In this document: in pieces, positions 28,477 through 40,832 of the stretch
Numbering within the stretch: the first letter of the stretch is position 1
Layout of the letters: the number at the start of each line of letters is the position of its first letter
Translations under genes and position numbers: made by a program
DNA from: Corydoras sp. C115
Taxonomy: Eukaryota; Chordata; Actinopteri; Siluriformes; Callichthyidae
Reading direction: 5' to 3'
Length of the DNA stretch: 64,000 nucleotides
NCBI GenBank assembly: GCA_019802505.1
Contig: JAFMOC010000031.1
Span: 4,675,501 to 4,739,500 of the forward strand
The notes under the pieces: generated by a model
Seen by the model: the letters and a program-made list of their open reading frames with translations, nothing else
The model's database searches: none
What the model was told of the DNA's origin: nothing

Positions 28477-29724
28477 TTTATTACTTAAAAATAATAAAAT
28501 AATTAAATAAAACTTGCCTAATAATTGTGCCCACACTCGCATTAAGATGCACACATGAAGCATTTACTTTTCAAGGGAACATAGGTCCACAGGAATAAAA
28601 AACTGATTGTTTGGCATTAAGAAAGTGGTTGGTATCTTTAGATGAGTAACTGGTCTCATCATCATAAAGTTATTGCTAAACAAATCCTTGGTAATGGTGG
28701 GTCCATGCCCAATAAAACTGATTTATGCCAATTCATTTATCTTCTCTCATTAACCCAGGCTGGTGCTGGCTGTGTTTTCTGCTCTCTAATCAGCAGCTGC
28801 TCCCCCAGGTTACAACTACAATAAAACCCAAAATGGCATTCTCCAGTATAAGCCCTCAAAAAACTAATTGTGCAACTTTCCAGGATTGTATTATTAACTG
28901 AGCAAAAGTCGATGATAGCAAACTAGCACTCATACTAACAATTTCACAAGTCTATATATGAGCCATGTTTCCAATAATGTTGGTTGAAATGCAAAAAATA
29001 CAGGAGTTTGTGATTTGGAAAACATAAATAAAACATTTTTCGATTGATTGTTTTGTCAGTTATTTTAGATTAACGGTAAAAAGTAAAATGTTACAGTGGC
29101 GTGGGCATGCATGACATGTATATGTGTGAAGGTACCAAATAAAGAGTCAATTACTGGGACATTTGTTTTTTGTTCCAAAATAATAAGCTAAAATATAAGA
29201 AATGCAACAGTAACTTACAAAAACATGTAAAACGTGTGAAATGCAGCAGAAAAGCACAATATACAAGTTATTATACCGAAAATGACATATTTCATCCCCT
29301 ACTTTTTAGAAGTGTGTTGAAAACATCATAATGTAAAAATGTTCATATTCGGAATATAAAACAAGGCAAACCAGTAAAAACATTTAAAAAAATATTCATG
29401 TGAATGTTTTTGTCTTTTTATTTATTTTCGGAAACAGGGCTGTAAGGACTCGAGAGCATAAAATGTGTATGCTTGTGTGTTACCATCTCTGGCTCCTGGG
29501 GTGGAATTCTGCTCTAGCCTCTGCTGTCTAATTAGGTAATGAGCACTGATTACAGTCGTTTTGCCATGTTCTCTAAGACGACGCCAACATTCCACCCCTA
29601 CTTACTTCTCAACTATATGCCAAATACAAGTGACATTTCTTTCTAAATCTCAAATAAAAATAACACAAAATTGACATTAGTAAGTGTCATGTGAGTCATG
29701 TGTTGTATATCGCATATACATTTG

Positions 29725-30262
29725 GCAAGCACTTTATCAGCAACACTTATAGGTCTACACATTTATGCAATTACCTAATCAGCAAACCATGTAGCAGCAG
29801 CATAATGCATAAATCATAAACTGCTGATCTTCTGGTATTTTGAAAAAACAACCGTCACTTTAATTGCAAACACTGAACATGCAGTGGAATGCAGAACATC
29901 ATGCCACGTATAGAAGCTTTAGGTAATGGACAAAAACGTGATCTCAAAGAGTTTGTTCATTGTAAGATGGTTGTTGACAGATTGGATAGTAAGAGTATTT
30001 TTATAACTGCAGATCTCCAGGGATTTTCACTTACAGTGGTCTTTACAGAGTTTCCTCAGAACACTGCAATAAAGACGTAAATGGCAGTTCAGCAAAAGTA
30101 ACTGCCCTGTTGCTGAGACAAGCCAAGGTGGAATGACTAAACTGACTTGAGCTGACTGTAAGGCCACAGTAATTCATGACCACTGTACAAAACGATGAGC
30201 AGAATCTCAAAATTAATGCTTAACCTTTAACCATATGGGCTACAACAACAAAAAGGATTTGT
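29725..30262 (+). pseudogene. Relic of a Tc1-like transposon, transposase N-terminal part
   Basis: The order of landmarks matches the 5' part of a common fish Tc1-like element: AATTACCTAATCAGC, a GTAGCAGCAGCATAATGCAT block, a region encoding a degenerate helix-turn-helix (ITADLQGFSLTVV, about 29,999-30,040), and GGGCTACAACAACAAAAAGG at the end. Intact relatives read roughly 'ISVTADLLGFSRTTVS' there. Frameshifts and stops are present; the longest surviving frame is 63 codons (29,889-30,080). No catalytic DDE region is seen. Identification rests on remembered motif order. Confidence 0.7.
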
Positions 30263-30314
30263 TACTGATTCATTTTAAAGATGTTGCTAATAAATCATTT
30301 TTGGATGGCTGTTT

Positions 30315-30316
<2 letters not shown>

Positions 30317-30345
<29 letters not shown>
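30317..30345. repeat. poly(T) run
   Basis: About 29 consecutive T. Confidence 0.95.
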
Positions 30346-30347
<2 letters not shown>

Positions 30348-30386
30348 AGTATTAATGTATTTTTAATTTGCATTTGCAGACCTAAC

Positions 30387-30483
30387 GAAACGTTCACCCC
30401 TGGATGGGGATGGGGACCCCACAACCTCCCCAAACCCCCAATCCTATTATAGTATTATACCATGAAAATAATGAGATGAGATG
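30387..30483 (+). mobile_element. Old SINE 3'-end fragment
   Basis: GAAACGTTCACCCCTGGATG leads into GGGGATGGGGACCCC and ends in AATGAGATGAGATG, the older tail type. Core and head are missing. Confidence 0.75.
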
Positions 30484-31002
30484 TGATCCAAAATAAAGTA
30501 GACTGATTTGACTGTTGCATTTGACTAGTTGACTAGACATTGCAGTCAAGAAACTGACTTTTTTAAAATAATAATGATCAACAAGTAAAATCTGTTGACT
30601 TTCCTACTGATGACATCACATTGAATGAATTGTTTGTGACCTGTAGATGCCAGCTGTCTGCAGGATACTGGTAAAATCTCCATGTAAAGTGTCTTGCGAA
30701 TTGAAAGAATCTGAAATATAAATTGACATTAAAAAAAAAAAAAAGTTTTATTTCAGGAAAAAAAAAAAAACATTCATGGACAATGATGGTGTCATGCACA
30801 GGAAACATGGAAGACATGTGTGTAGGAGTGTGTGAGAGGCAGAAAGAGAATGTGAGTTGAGTGTGGGTTGAGGGTGGGTGAAGCAAATAGTAAAAACAAA
30901 TTCTCATGTCTTCTCGCTTTAAGGACAGATCTGGTTTAGTGCTATATGTTTTGTCATAAAGGCCTGACATATCGAGAGACATACAGTATATATCCAAATT
31001 TC

Positions 31003-31318
31003 ATCCATCCATCCGTGATGTTCTGCTTAATCCTTTATTATGGTTGTAGAGGGCTTTCCATGCCCATCCAGGAGAGAATGTTTCGGGCACTGGGCAGAGA
31101 CACCCAGGGGCACAGAATCATTCACTTACATACATACACTATCATAGGGGCAATTAAGAAGAGCCAATTTACCATGAATCCATGTTTTTGGACTGTGAGA
31201 GGAAACCAGAGAACCCAGGGGAATCCCACGCGGACACAGAGAGAACATGAAAACTCCACCCAGATTGTGACCTGTAACATCAACAGTGAGAGGTGAATGT
31301 GCTAAACAATAAGCCACC
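31003..31318 (-). mobile_element. Near full-length degenerate V-SINE
   Basis: The plus strand reads tail (CCATCCATCC), 3' domain (TGCCCATCCAGGAGAGAATG), middle (GGCAATTAAGAAGAGCCAAT), core (TTTGGACTGTGAGAGGAAAC) and head (AATAAGCCACCCCA). The many substitutions mark it as old. Overlapping frames on both strands are artefacts. Confidence 0.85.
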
Positions 31319-34300
31319 CCACGTCCAAATTAACATCTCATTTCAGCCAATAATAAAATCCATCACCAAGTTTGGAGTTTGAAGGATAGCATTATGCTTT
31401 TGCATGTGAAGCTGATTAAGCATGTTAAGCAGATATGACTCTTCTTCCATGAATTTTTGAGAGTTTGAATCAGCCATGAACATGACCTTTACTTTGTCAA
31501 AATCCTTAATTTTCAAACTCAAACTGTATGCTGCCTTCCTACGTATTCACAAAAAACTGGTAATCAGACACAAGAACCTCTGTGGGTTCCATTGTCACTT
31601 GCCATTCTTTACGTAAGCTTTATCCTGAAAGCGTATCATTAAAGCCTGAAGATAAACAAGATATACAATCAATTTACAATAGACAGCCACCATTCTTAAA
31701 GGTCTGCTTGCACTTTATCACTGTGGGGATTCAGATGAACTGCTGCTAGTGTACTAAAACAGCTTTACTCACATGGACCTGCAAAATTAGCTGACCCGTT
31801 GAGATTGGATGGAGCAGCACATCAGCATCTTTTATCTGCTCACATTTATCTCATTCACTTAATTTTTTGCCCTTAACTCTGCATGCTATAACTTTATATG
31901 TCTTTGCCCATTGTCACTTTAATCCAATTAAAGTTAGAAGACTTTTAAGTAAAGGCGAAAAAACATCAACCTCTCATCGACTTCCCTCCTGGTTTGTGGT
32001 TTGCTCTGAGTTTCTTGGCAATTCTGTGAAGGCACCAGTGGTAGTGGAGCCCAAGTTAATTGTTAGGCTCAGAGTATTATAGCTATAAGGCTTAGCCATT
32101 AACTAATCCTTCATTCATGCTGACATGTCAAGAGTTCATTAAGAATGCACCTGACAGTGGAGTTGATTGGCCCAAGCAAGGAGATCCCAGTCATGCAGTA
32201 ATGAGTTTGGTTCCTTTCCAAGGCCCAGTGTGAGTTTTACGCAGTAATGTGTCTTCATTTCTACACTGGTAACAAGCTCACTAATTCACTCCACATGATT
32301 TCCAAAGTGTTCCGATTATAATTCAGTTAAACATAAAGAAGAAGAGAAAACCCAAACCCAAAGCCAGCATGCATATTTCAAGTAGACATAGAATTACGTT
32401 ATATTGTTATTGAATTTCTTGAATTTCATCACGGTAGAGAGACATGTTTCCTTGTATACTCTTTTTAGAGCTATTCAGCCTTCATTGTGAGATCAAGCAA
32501 AATATCTCAATTAGACATTCCCCAGCCTCACTTTTAACAGTTACAGAATAAACTAATTAACTTCTGCAATCATATAAAACTAATAAACTAATTAAGGACT
32601 AGTTTAATCAAACTCTGGTTCATTAATTAAAAGCTTTTCTTCTAAATCCTTTAAAAAGACAATTAAGCCAATATATTGTCTCCACCTGATTGGTCTTCTT
32701 TTAATTCCTCAGTCAATTTCAATGTGCAATATTTTGGAGTGTAATTAATTTTTTTTTTCCTTTTTTTGAGACAAAGGATTTATTTAAATAGAACTTTTTT
32801 TCTTTTTTGCTGCCAACTACAAACTGCATATTAGTATGAAATATCAATTTCTTTTTCATTTATCAATTCTTTAATATTATTATTATTATTATTTTTAATA
32901 ATACTACATTTTAACTGAAGAAATATTCATGTCATTTAATTTTCAAAAACGAATACCATGTTGTAAACTCTCTAACTGTTTCGTGGTTAGAGAATTAGCT
33001 CAGGTCACAAAGAGACTAATATTTGACATATTAATTTACAAAATATATTACAATGATAGCTTTGTGATAAATAGTTAGATTAATTTACTAAAAAAAATTA
33101 TGAAAAGTCTTACATAGTTAAAAGTCTTCCATAGTTAAAGTGTTACCACAATATAGTAGAGTAATATGTATACATCGTGTGGGTATCTCTCGTGGGCTGA
33201 TCATTCTATTATCCTTTTCTTGTGTCTGGGAAGGGTTGCACGTCAGAGCCTACTAAAGCCAAGCTGAACTCACGTAACATTTTAAACATAAATACATCAA
33301 TGCCTTACAGTTTAGAAACACAAAGATGATGGTAGTACACTCCTGCCACCTGCTGCTGAAAAGTGCACTTTCACAGACAAAAAGAGACATGTTTTGTTGC
33401 ACAAGGTAGATTTTGAAGTAATTTTTTATGTACATTTTAAAAAGAAGGCAGTAGTTTATTTGTCTTGTTTATCTCAACAGTCTCATTTCAACTTCTGTAC
33501 ATTTGTTGTATTTGTACATAATGCTCTTAAGAGCTACAAACTGTTTGCCCTGTTTATAAGCTGATGCTGATGTTATGACAGTTATAGAACTTACAGCTTC
33601 CCAGTGTATCATGGAGGCAAAACAGGTGCATTTACATATATTTGAATGCATTACTGTGTCACTCAGTTCAGTGGATTTTGTGTAAATGGTCAAACTGTAC
33701 AAATTACAAGGGTTTCTGACTTTTAAATAATTCTAAAAAAATGTAACAAAAGTTTTAGATTTTAGAAAGAAGGATCGTTAGCAAATTAAATGAACTGATG
33801 AATAACTTTCCAAGAGCACCCAACACTTTCTCGAGTCTGGACTAAAACAGTTTGAAGAGCGAGATGGGCTCTGGGAGGTGTGGGCACACAGGTGATGCTT
33901 TTCTCCACTGAGATAATGAAGCAGTCGGCGGGGTGCTAGACTGTGTTTACGGACACCCAGTGCTATGGGGCAGGGTGTGGGGAATTCAGAGTCACACCTA
34001 ACAGCTTGTGACAGGCAACGAAATGACACGGCTCATCCTAGAGGCAGGGCGACTAGTCACTGCAGCATACTATAGGTGTTGGGAAGCACTTGCAAAGAGC
34101 AAATCAATTCAATCTGGGCTTCGCTGCACAAATCAATTCAGCACTCCCTTACCTCAGGACACAAAGCAGCAATAAACAGGCCATGACGACTTGAGAAGAG
34201 ACAAACAAGTGATCTGATTTCATTGACTGTGCGAGTTGTTACATGAAATTGTCTCCTCCAAATGAAGTTTTATTCGCAGAAGTGGGAGTAAAATTCCTTG

Positions 34301-34721
34301 TTTTCTGAGTAGCTTAAAAAGTTGCCTCGCCACCACTGTTTCTTTAAGATGCCACAGCAAACACTGATACTCATCGAGAAGTACCTCTCATGGGGCTGTA
34401 ACCTCTAAATCAGTGAGCCTTTCACACCTCACTGTGTCAGGGTGAGAAAAACAACCTGGAGAAAATGAGACGCAGTGGATGAATAGAATAAAAAGCAGCC
34501 CATCCACAATAAACAGATTAAAGGTATGGTAAGGTGCATTCTCTCTAATGTGTTTATTATTAATGTTATGTGTATTAATAAAAGTTATTTCACCCAAGTA
34601 CATGAATGGCCTCATATTATATTTTATAATACTTCGATGGAAACACCTGCTCAACTAGGCATTCATCAAACGATCGATCAAACCATAGTGTCCTTCATGA
34701 AATCATGTGCTTTTAACTTAT
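31319..34721. other. Intergenic DNA, no gene seen
   Basis: No exon recognised. The segment 32,090-32,300 is non-repetitive and compositionally balanced within an AT-rich setting. T-rich and ATT-repeat tracts occur around 32,745-32,895. Confidence 0.5.
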
Positions 34722-34775
34722 GTTATTTGACTGTGGCATGAATGTTGGTGCCAGACAGGTTGATTAGGAATTTTA
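34722..34775 (+). pseudogene. Short Tc1-like transposase fragment
   Basis: TTGACTGTGGCATGAATGTT followed by GGTGCCAGACAGGTTGATTA matches, with few changes, a remembered stretch of a fish Tc1-like transposase gene encoding roughly 'FDRGMIVGARRAG'. This is just upstream of the part retained in the 29.7-30.3 kb relic. It is too short for any activity. Confidence 0.55.
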
Positions 34776-34952
34776 AAGCAAACATTCTGAAAGGTTAGTG
34801 GGAAATGTTGAGAATTTGGTACAATGACCTGTTACCTTGTAGCTGTTAGATAAAACCTCTGTACTATAGTGGTGTTCATAAAAGCATATCAGAATACCCA
34901 TCACATAGACCCTCAATTCTACACAAAGGGGCTTCCCACCCTGTATTACCAT

Positions 34953-35304
34953 TCATTCATTCATTCATTCATTATCTCCCACTTTATCCTCTATTAGGGT
35001 CGCAGTGGGGTTCCCCATGCCCATCCAGGGGAGAACGTCTCGGGCGCTGGGCAGATAGACCCAGAACAGGGCGCCAATCCATCGCTGGGCACACACTCAC
35101 TCACACAGAAACACTCTAAATTGGGCAATTTGGAGAGGTCAATTGACTTGATCCATGTTTTTGGACTGTGGGAGGAAACCGGAGAACCCGGAGGAAACCC
35201 ACGCAGACACGGGGAGAACATGGAAACTCCACCCAGATGGGGATTCGAACCGGGAATCCCTAGCGCTGAGAGGCGAACGTGCTAACCACTAAGCCACCGT
35301 GCCG
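34953..35304 (-). mobile_element. Full-length V-SINE
   Basis: An intact minus-strand copy with (GAAT)n tail, 3' domain, core, B box (GGTTCGAATCC) and head ending CCACCGTGCCGCC on the plus strand. A 14-bp direct repeat CCCTGTATTACCAT (34,939-34,952 and 35,305-35,318) is the target-site duplication. Confidence 0.95.
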
Positions 35305-35477
35305 CCCTGTATTACCATATTGTCCCTAATAAAGTAGTCAGTCAGTGTGTATATGTGGAAACTCAATCCATTAGGCATCAAGAAGTTTGTTTTTCAACCC
35401 GTTCCAAAATCACAAGCGTTGAACAAAACAACCTCATTTCCTCGAGGATTTCTTTGGCGTGCCTATTCAATTCGAAG

Positions 35478-35535
35478 GACATTTGCAAGGTCAGGCACTG
35501 AAGCTGGATGAGAAAACCTGGCTCATAACTATGCC
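35478..35535 (-). pseudogene. Short Tc1-like transposase fragment (antisense)
   Basis: TTTGCAAGGTCAGGCACTGA followed by AGCTGGATGAGAAAACCTGG resembles the reverse complement of the region just after the 'PDLNPIEHLWDE' motif of fish Tc1-like transposases. This is a remembered motif-order match; the fragment cannot encode a protein. Confidence 0.5.
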
Positions 35536-36827
35536 TTTCAAAAGGTAATTTATAGAGTCAAATACATCAAACTCAATAAAGCTCATGTTTCCTGGTTGCA
35601 TTGTGATTAAGCATCATAGTGGAATTCCATGCAAACTGCTGTCCCAAATATGATGGCATGATCCTAACAAAGACATTTTTGTTTGTGTGGTGCAACATAA
35701 TAGCAATCAGATGCGTGCAGACACATGGCAAATCTGTTTGCCGTATTTTGTTTAGAAAATAAAACCAGATTCAGACAATTTAACAGGTCAGGTAAATATA
35801 TTTCTTTAGAAAAACAGCTAAGATGTGGGTAACTATAAAGTACTCATGAATGACGACATGCTCAAGTATGACAGCTTATCACAGAGTGACAGCAGGCTAA
35901 GCATATAAACATAAAAAACACTTTTTGGAAGGTCAAGATAAAGTGAACTTGATGCATCCATCCCCATCACTATTGAGGTTAGTTACAGCAAAAGAGTTTG
36001 TGGTATCACCACCTCATGTGTCTACAGAGACCAGTAACAATTCACATAGATCGTGGCTTGAAGGGCAGAATGTGAGGTGGTGTAATGGACTAAGGTTAAA
36101 GTGTCCCACACCAGCAGTCTCACAGCTGATTCATTATTCGTGAAATTCAGGACAGAGTAATGAAATTGAATGGATCAGTTTACTAGATCTTATTTAACTA
36201 CTAAATAAAACGATAAGTTCTTGTAGGTTTTTTCTATCAGCCAGTGTGTGACCTAATGGAAAGGGTAATATTTAATAAAACAATCAGGACAATGTATTTT
36301 TACTAAACCGTCAGGCATAATTAATAATGCCTTATGTACTAAAAAAAAAATTTGAAACCCAAATAAAACGAACCAGATACAAATATGTATGTTCAAGATA
36401 TAAAATCAGCATGACATATGCACTTTGCTTGTCACATTTGTTTACTGTCACAACGTGCATACACACACACACACATCACAACCCTTATTTTAAAATCTCG
36501 CACTGACGACAGAAGAATCAAACCACTTGGGTGAACTTTTCTAAAAAAAAATGTATGTGTTCCAAATAGTCAGGACTCACTATTGGATTATTCATTTGTA
36601 AAAAAAAAAAAAAAAAAAAAATGTGCTTCCTAAAGAAGCAGTGAAGCAATGAAACGTGACGTTTTTGTCCTGGACCGTGTCTATACGATTAGTGAAGGAA
36701 AAAAGGATTTTATGTGATAAACAATGCAGTCAACATAGACATACTCAGTCCAAAAGTCAAAATATAGAAGGATTTATTAGGACACACCTCTTTATTACTG
36801 ATTTTAGACTATTTATTTTAGTCCCAT

Positions 36828-36903
<76 letters not shown>

Positions 36904-37504
36904 ATAATCATTGCAACTGTAATATTTGTAAGTAATGTAAACCTGTCTGGTTACTGGAACTGCTTTGAGTAAGGAGGATGGTGCAATGCTCAGCTCACAA
37001 CTGCAAGACGAAGGAGCTCTGAGACTGCTGGTTGCTTATTTGATATGAATAAAGATGGTTTCTGTGGCCCAGATTACATGAAAGAAACAAATAATTTGAC
37101 ATTGTTTTAATTCTAAGGAATGCTGAATTATTAATATAGTCTTAAATAAAAAAAGGCAGCTGATTTTGGATTTGAGTTTTATCTGTCTGGGTTTGTTTTT
37201 TATAGCGGTTTATGAAGAATTTAGAGTTTTGATTTTTGTAATACAACTCTGGGTATGATATGATGGTTCTTGTGCAAAGCGAAAACAGATGTTTTATGTA
37301 TTTTATCATGCAAGAGAATAATTTGTCTGCAAAAGAAGTCTTAGATATTCTGTTTTCCTGTTCAGTATGTAGATAATCACATTAATAAAGTGTAGCATTT
37401 TTCTGAGACGTATATTGATGCATTGCAGGGACCCCTAATGAAATGTTATGAATTTGGTTCTGTTCAGCTTAGAAATTAATATTTTAAGACAGAGTTCAAA
37501 TCTG
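35536..37504. other. Intergenic DNA with microsatellites
   Basis: No coding exon seen. It contains an A run (36,600-36,621) and a long AT dinucleotide array (36,830-36,897). The plus-strand frame ending in Ile-Tyr repeats is an artefact of that array. Confidence 0.55.
36830..36897. repeat. (AT)n microsatellite
   Basis: About 34 uninterrupted AT units. Confidence 0.97.
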
Positions 37505-38342
37505 AATGCATTCAAAGATATTTGGACACACTGCAGCAACAGCTTTTATAAATGTGTGTTCAAAGTTGGTCCCACTTTGAAGCTAGCTTCCATACTTCTG
37601 GGAAGGCTTTCAAAATTTTGAAGTGTATAACTCTTGCTTATTCATCCAGAAGAGCATGTGTTGAGTCAGACACTGAGGTTAAATTTACAATTTTCATTCC
37701 AGTTAATCCCACAGGTGTTTGATGAGATTAAGGTCAGAGCTCTGTGCAGGCCTGTGTTGCATCCTCAAATGGAAGGTGGAGGAGTACAAAGTCTCTAACA
37801 TCCACCAGCTCTGTGATGTCCTCATGCAGGAGTGGAAGAGCATTCCAATGGCAACCTGTAACGCTCTAGTGAACTCCATGCTCATGAGAGCTAAGGCAGT
37901 GATGAAAAATAATGGTGGCCACAAAATGTTAAAACTCTGGTGACAATTTTGCCTTTTACTCGCATTTGTTAATTATTTAATAGCTGTGTTTTGAGTTATT
38001 TTGAGGGCACAGTATTTTTTAACTATTATACAAAATGTACACTGACAACTTGAGTTGTATATTCAGTGTTGTCCAACATAAAGATATAATTAAATATTTA
38101 AAAAAATGTGCAATATCAATGGTTGTCTTTGCAGGCCAGGCAACCATGGCCTAAGAATCTAATGCAAGAACAAAACAGGCCCTTATCCAAACTTTTCCTA
38201 CAACACTTCACAAAAGCATACAATTGTCCAAAATGCATTGGTAAGTGGTTGATTTCATACATTTATGATAATGGGACGGGATCAAAAACCTGAATTCAAT
38301 GACTTCAAAGTGTGTTTCAATACTTTTGTCGCTATAGTGCAT
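37505..38342. pseudogene. Mosaic Tc1-like transposon relic with transposase pieces on both strands
   Basis: Minus strand, about 37,703-37,750: a frame reading RPAQSSDLNLIKHLWD, recognisable as the Tc1 transposase signature 'PxQSPDLNPIEHLWD', followed by stops. Plus strand, about 37,770-37,941: HQLCDVLMQEWKSIP and LVNSMLMRAKAVMKNNGGH, the C-terminal end of a Tc1 transposase, ending at a TGA. The outer ends (ATATTTGGACACAC near 37,509; AATACTTTTGTCGCTATAGT near 38,320) resemble Tc1-type termini. Two different Tc1 elements appear joined head to head, one inserted into or recombined with the other. No intact transposase remains. Tc1 families move DNA by cut-and-paste at TA sites. Confidence 0.75.
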
Positions 38343-40616
38343 ATCTCAAAGGCATGCAGAGAGCTTCTAGTGCTTGACAACCATCTTTATTCATGTCTTA
38401 TTTCTTTTATTTTGCTGCAATCACGTCAAATAAGAAAATTCACAAGTTTTGTGTAAATACATATACATATACACTTTTATCCGGGGTTCAATTTTCCACA
38501 TTTTTACAGCAATGTTGGCTTTAGATGGAAAGATACAGCACTTATGGCCTTTAGATGAGAAGTGCAATTCAGGATATCCACTTTGCATTTTATACACAGC
38601 AGCAGAGCATTACTGTGCACTTGAGTCTGGTTGGAGTGATCTAAGGTTCCTGACATTTTGCTAAGGTCTGGACTTGTGCTTGAGAGTTTCAGAATCAGTT
38701 GAGGTTACAAAAACCCAGCCATGTGCACTAGGTATAATTCTTAGAAAAAACAAGGCTTAATGCCATTATATCTAGGGTGAGCTGTCTTTCTGTTCTAAAT
38801 TAGGTTCATTATTATAACTATGAAGTTGAGCTATGGGCAGAAGAGACCACTTATTACTCATTTTTACAGCAGTGCCTCCATTATCCCAAATCTGCTCTGA
38901 TGACTATAAATCATAACAGCTAAACACTTCAGTTGGAGCTTTATTCACCATCTTATTTTTAAAATAGGATATACTTGTTGTTTGTTTCATGTTCTGTGTA
39001 TTATGTACCCAATTCCGTTACACAGGAGATCTTTTAAGATATTTTTCCTGAGGGTTTCTGTATTGCTTCAGCGCTCATGATCTTTTGTCTAAAGCAACTC
39101 CATCAGTATGCGCTTCTACTATGATATTTAAAGAAGTCACAGTAAGACTCCACTTTGTACAACCGGTTCTCCATTTTCTACAAGTTGATGGCCAGGATAT
39201 TTCAAACAGAACTCAGGATAGATTAAAGAGCGCGATGATGTAGGGATGAAAACGGTGATGTTAATCATGTCTGACACTGATAGATCACCAGGATGGTGTG
39301 CACACCCAGGCATGCATTCACACATATATTCCAATTAAACCTTTGTGCAGCAAAATTAAAAGAAAGAGAGAGAATTTTGAAAAATAAATAAATAAATCTG
39401 ATGTCTATTGACCTCACTTTCCTCCGCTATTCAAGCCATCTCTAATAATTTGTCTAATATTCCCCAGTAAGTACTTTTACTAGACTTCCACCATTTTTTT
39501 TACCAGTGGCATTGTATAGGCTATAGATTTCTTTACATTTAAACACAGTTTAATCTATATCACTATTCCATACTAGTGATTTCCTAAAATGTCAGCAATT
39601 GAGAATAAAAAAGCAATTCTAAGAAATATTGCATCTCTGTACATATATTGAACATTCAGGCAGCATGATATGACAATATATACATGTTGGTGTGAAATGA
39701 TGAAGGATGAAATTCAGATTGAACAAATGATGAGCAGACAATGGGTGTCAAATGCTAAAATCATCATCTTGAAATACCATTTGGGTTTAAATGACTGGGT
39801 AGCGATTTAAAACAGCGATTTACAGCTTTCAAAATTCTTCACCAATTATATGGGTGTGAATTGCACATCATAATCTTAGACCATGAAAGTAGTAGGCTCT
39901 TTCTTGTTTCAGACCATTTCCTTAATTTATAATCATAACTTAAAAAAAATCCCCCACTATATAAAAAAATAGTCAAAAAAGGAAAATGCAGGCTGATGGC
40001 TACTTTGTGGGACATGTTAATTGCACCAGTGATTATCAGGCAGGATATATCACTGGCTCATATTTATCGCTATGTCCACTTTTCATTATGGTGTTCATTA
40101 CTGGGCATAAATAATGAGCATAAATGTGACTGCAGCCCTCAACACGCTCCATAATATAGCTAAGAGATATTCATCTTGCATCTGCAGTTATCAGACATTA
40201 CCTTACTGAATTATGTCTTAGTTACTTTTTGGCTTTAGCCCTTTTCGAAGCTATGACAGCATTTAGTTTTAGGTTTATTGCAGCTTTTTACCTAACATAG
40301 CGCATTAATCTGCTTAATGGCTGCCTTGACCCCTTTCATCCATGTTCATAAACTAAAAAAATATTAATAAAGCACAATTAAATTCTTATTTTAAAAAAAC
40401 AAAAATTGGTTCACCATGTAAAATTTTAAATAGACCAATTAAGTTGAAAAGTCTACAGCTGACTTTATAGTCCTGTTCAATGTAGCAATGAATGGACCCA
40501 ATTTAAATGTGACGTCTGTAAAATTATATATAAGTATAATGTATTCATGCTCACAATGTTTGTTTTTAAGTGTTTTTATCAGAGAAGATGTATTTAACAT
40601 GCAAAGTTTGTAAAAT
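38343..40616. other. Intergenic DNA, no gene seen
   Basis: No exon or mobile element recognised. The stretch 40,010-40,260 is free of simple repeats and rich in ATTA/TAAT-type motifs (for example TTAATTGCACC and CATAAATAATGAGCAT). It is a weak candidate for a regulatory element. Confidence 0.45.
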
Positions 40617-40832
40617 AGTCCAAAAACATAAATTAAAGGTGAATTGGTTGCTCTAAATTGCCCCTATCTAAATTGGCACAATATAGAGTGTGTGAGTAAG
40701 TGTCTGCCCAGCGACGGATTGGCACCCTGTCCTGGGTGTATCGGCCTAGCACCCGAATTGTTCTCCCCTAGATGAGCATAGAAAACCCCCTGCAACCCTA
40801 GTAAAGGATTAAGTGATTAAGATAATGAGACT
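40617..40832 (+). mobile_element. 5'-truncated old V-SINE
   Basis: It starts at AGTCCAAAAACATAAATTAA (end of the core). It continues through TGCTCTAAATTGCCCC, GCCCAGCGACGGATTGGCAC and CTGTCCTGGGTGTATCGGCC to AAGATAATGAGA. It is diverged and has no clear target-site duplication. Confidence 0.85.

Noticed and set aside
30578..30997. Minus-strand frame of 139 codons
   Set aside because: Low-complexity Phe-rich translation of A/T-rich DNA, with no known domain, promoter or splice partner.
34951..34980. Tandem CATT units as a CRISPR-like or minisatellite array
   Set aside because: They are the reverse complement of the SINE (GAAT)n tail; no spacer structure, and the genome is eukaryotic.
37703..37924. 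Minus-strand frame containing a Tc1 signature as a live transposase gene
   Set aside because: Only the last residues match transposase. The rest is antisense of another Tc1 piece, and stops follow immediately.
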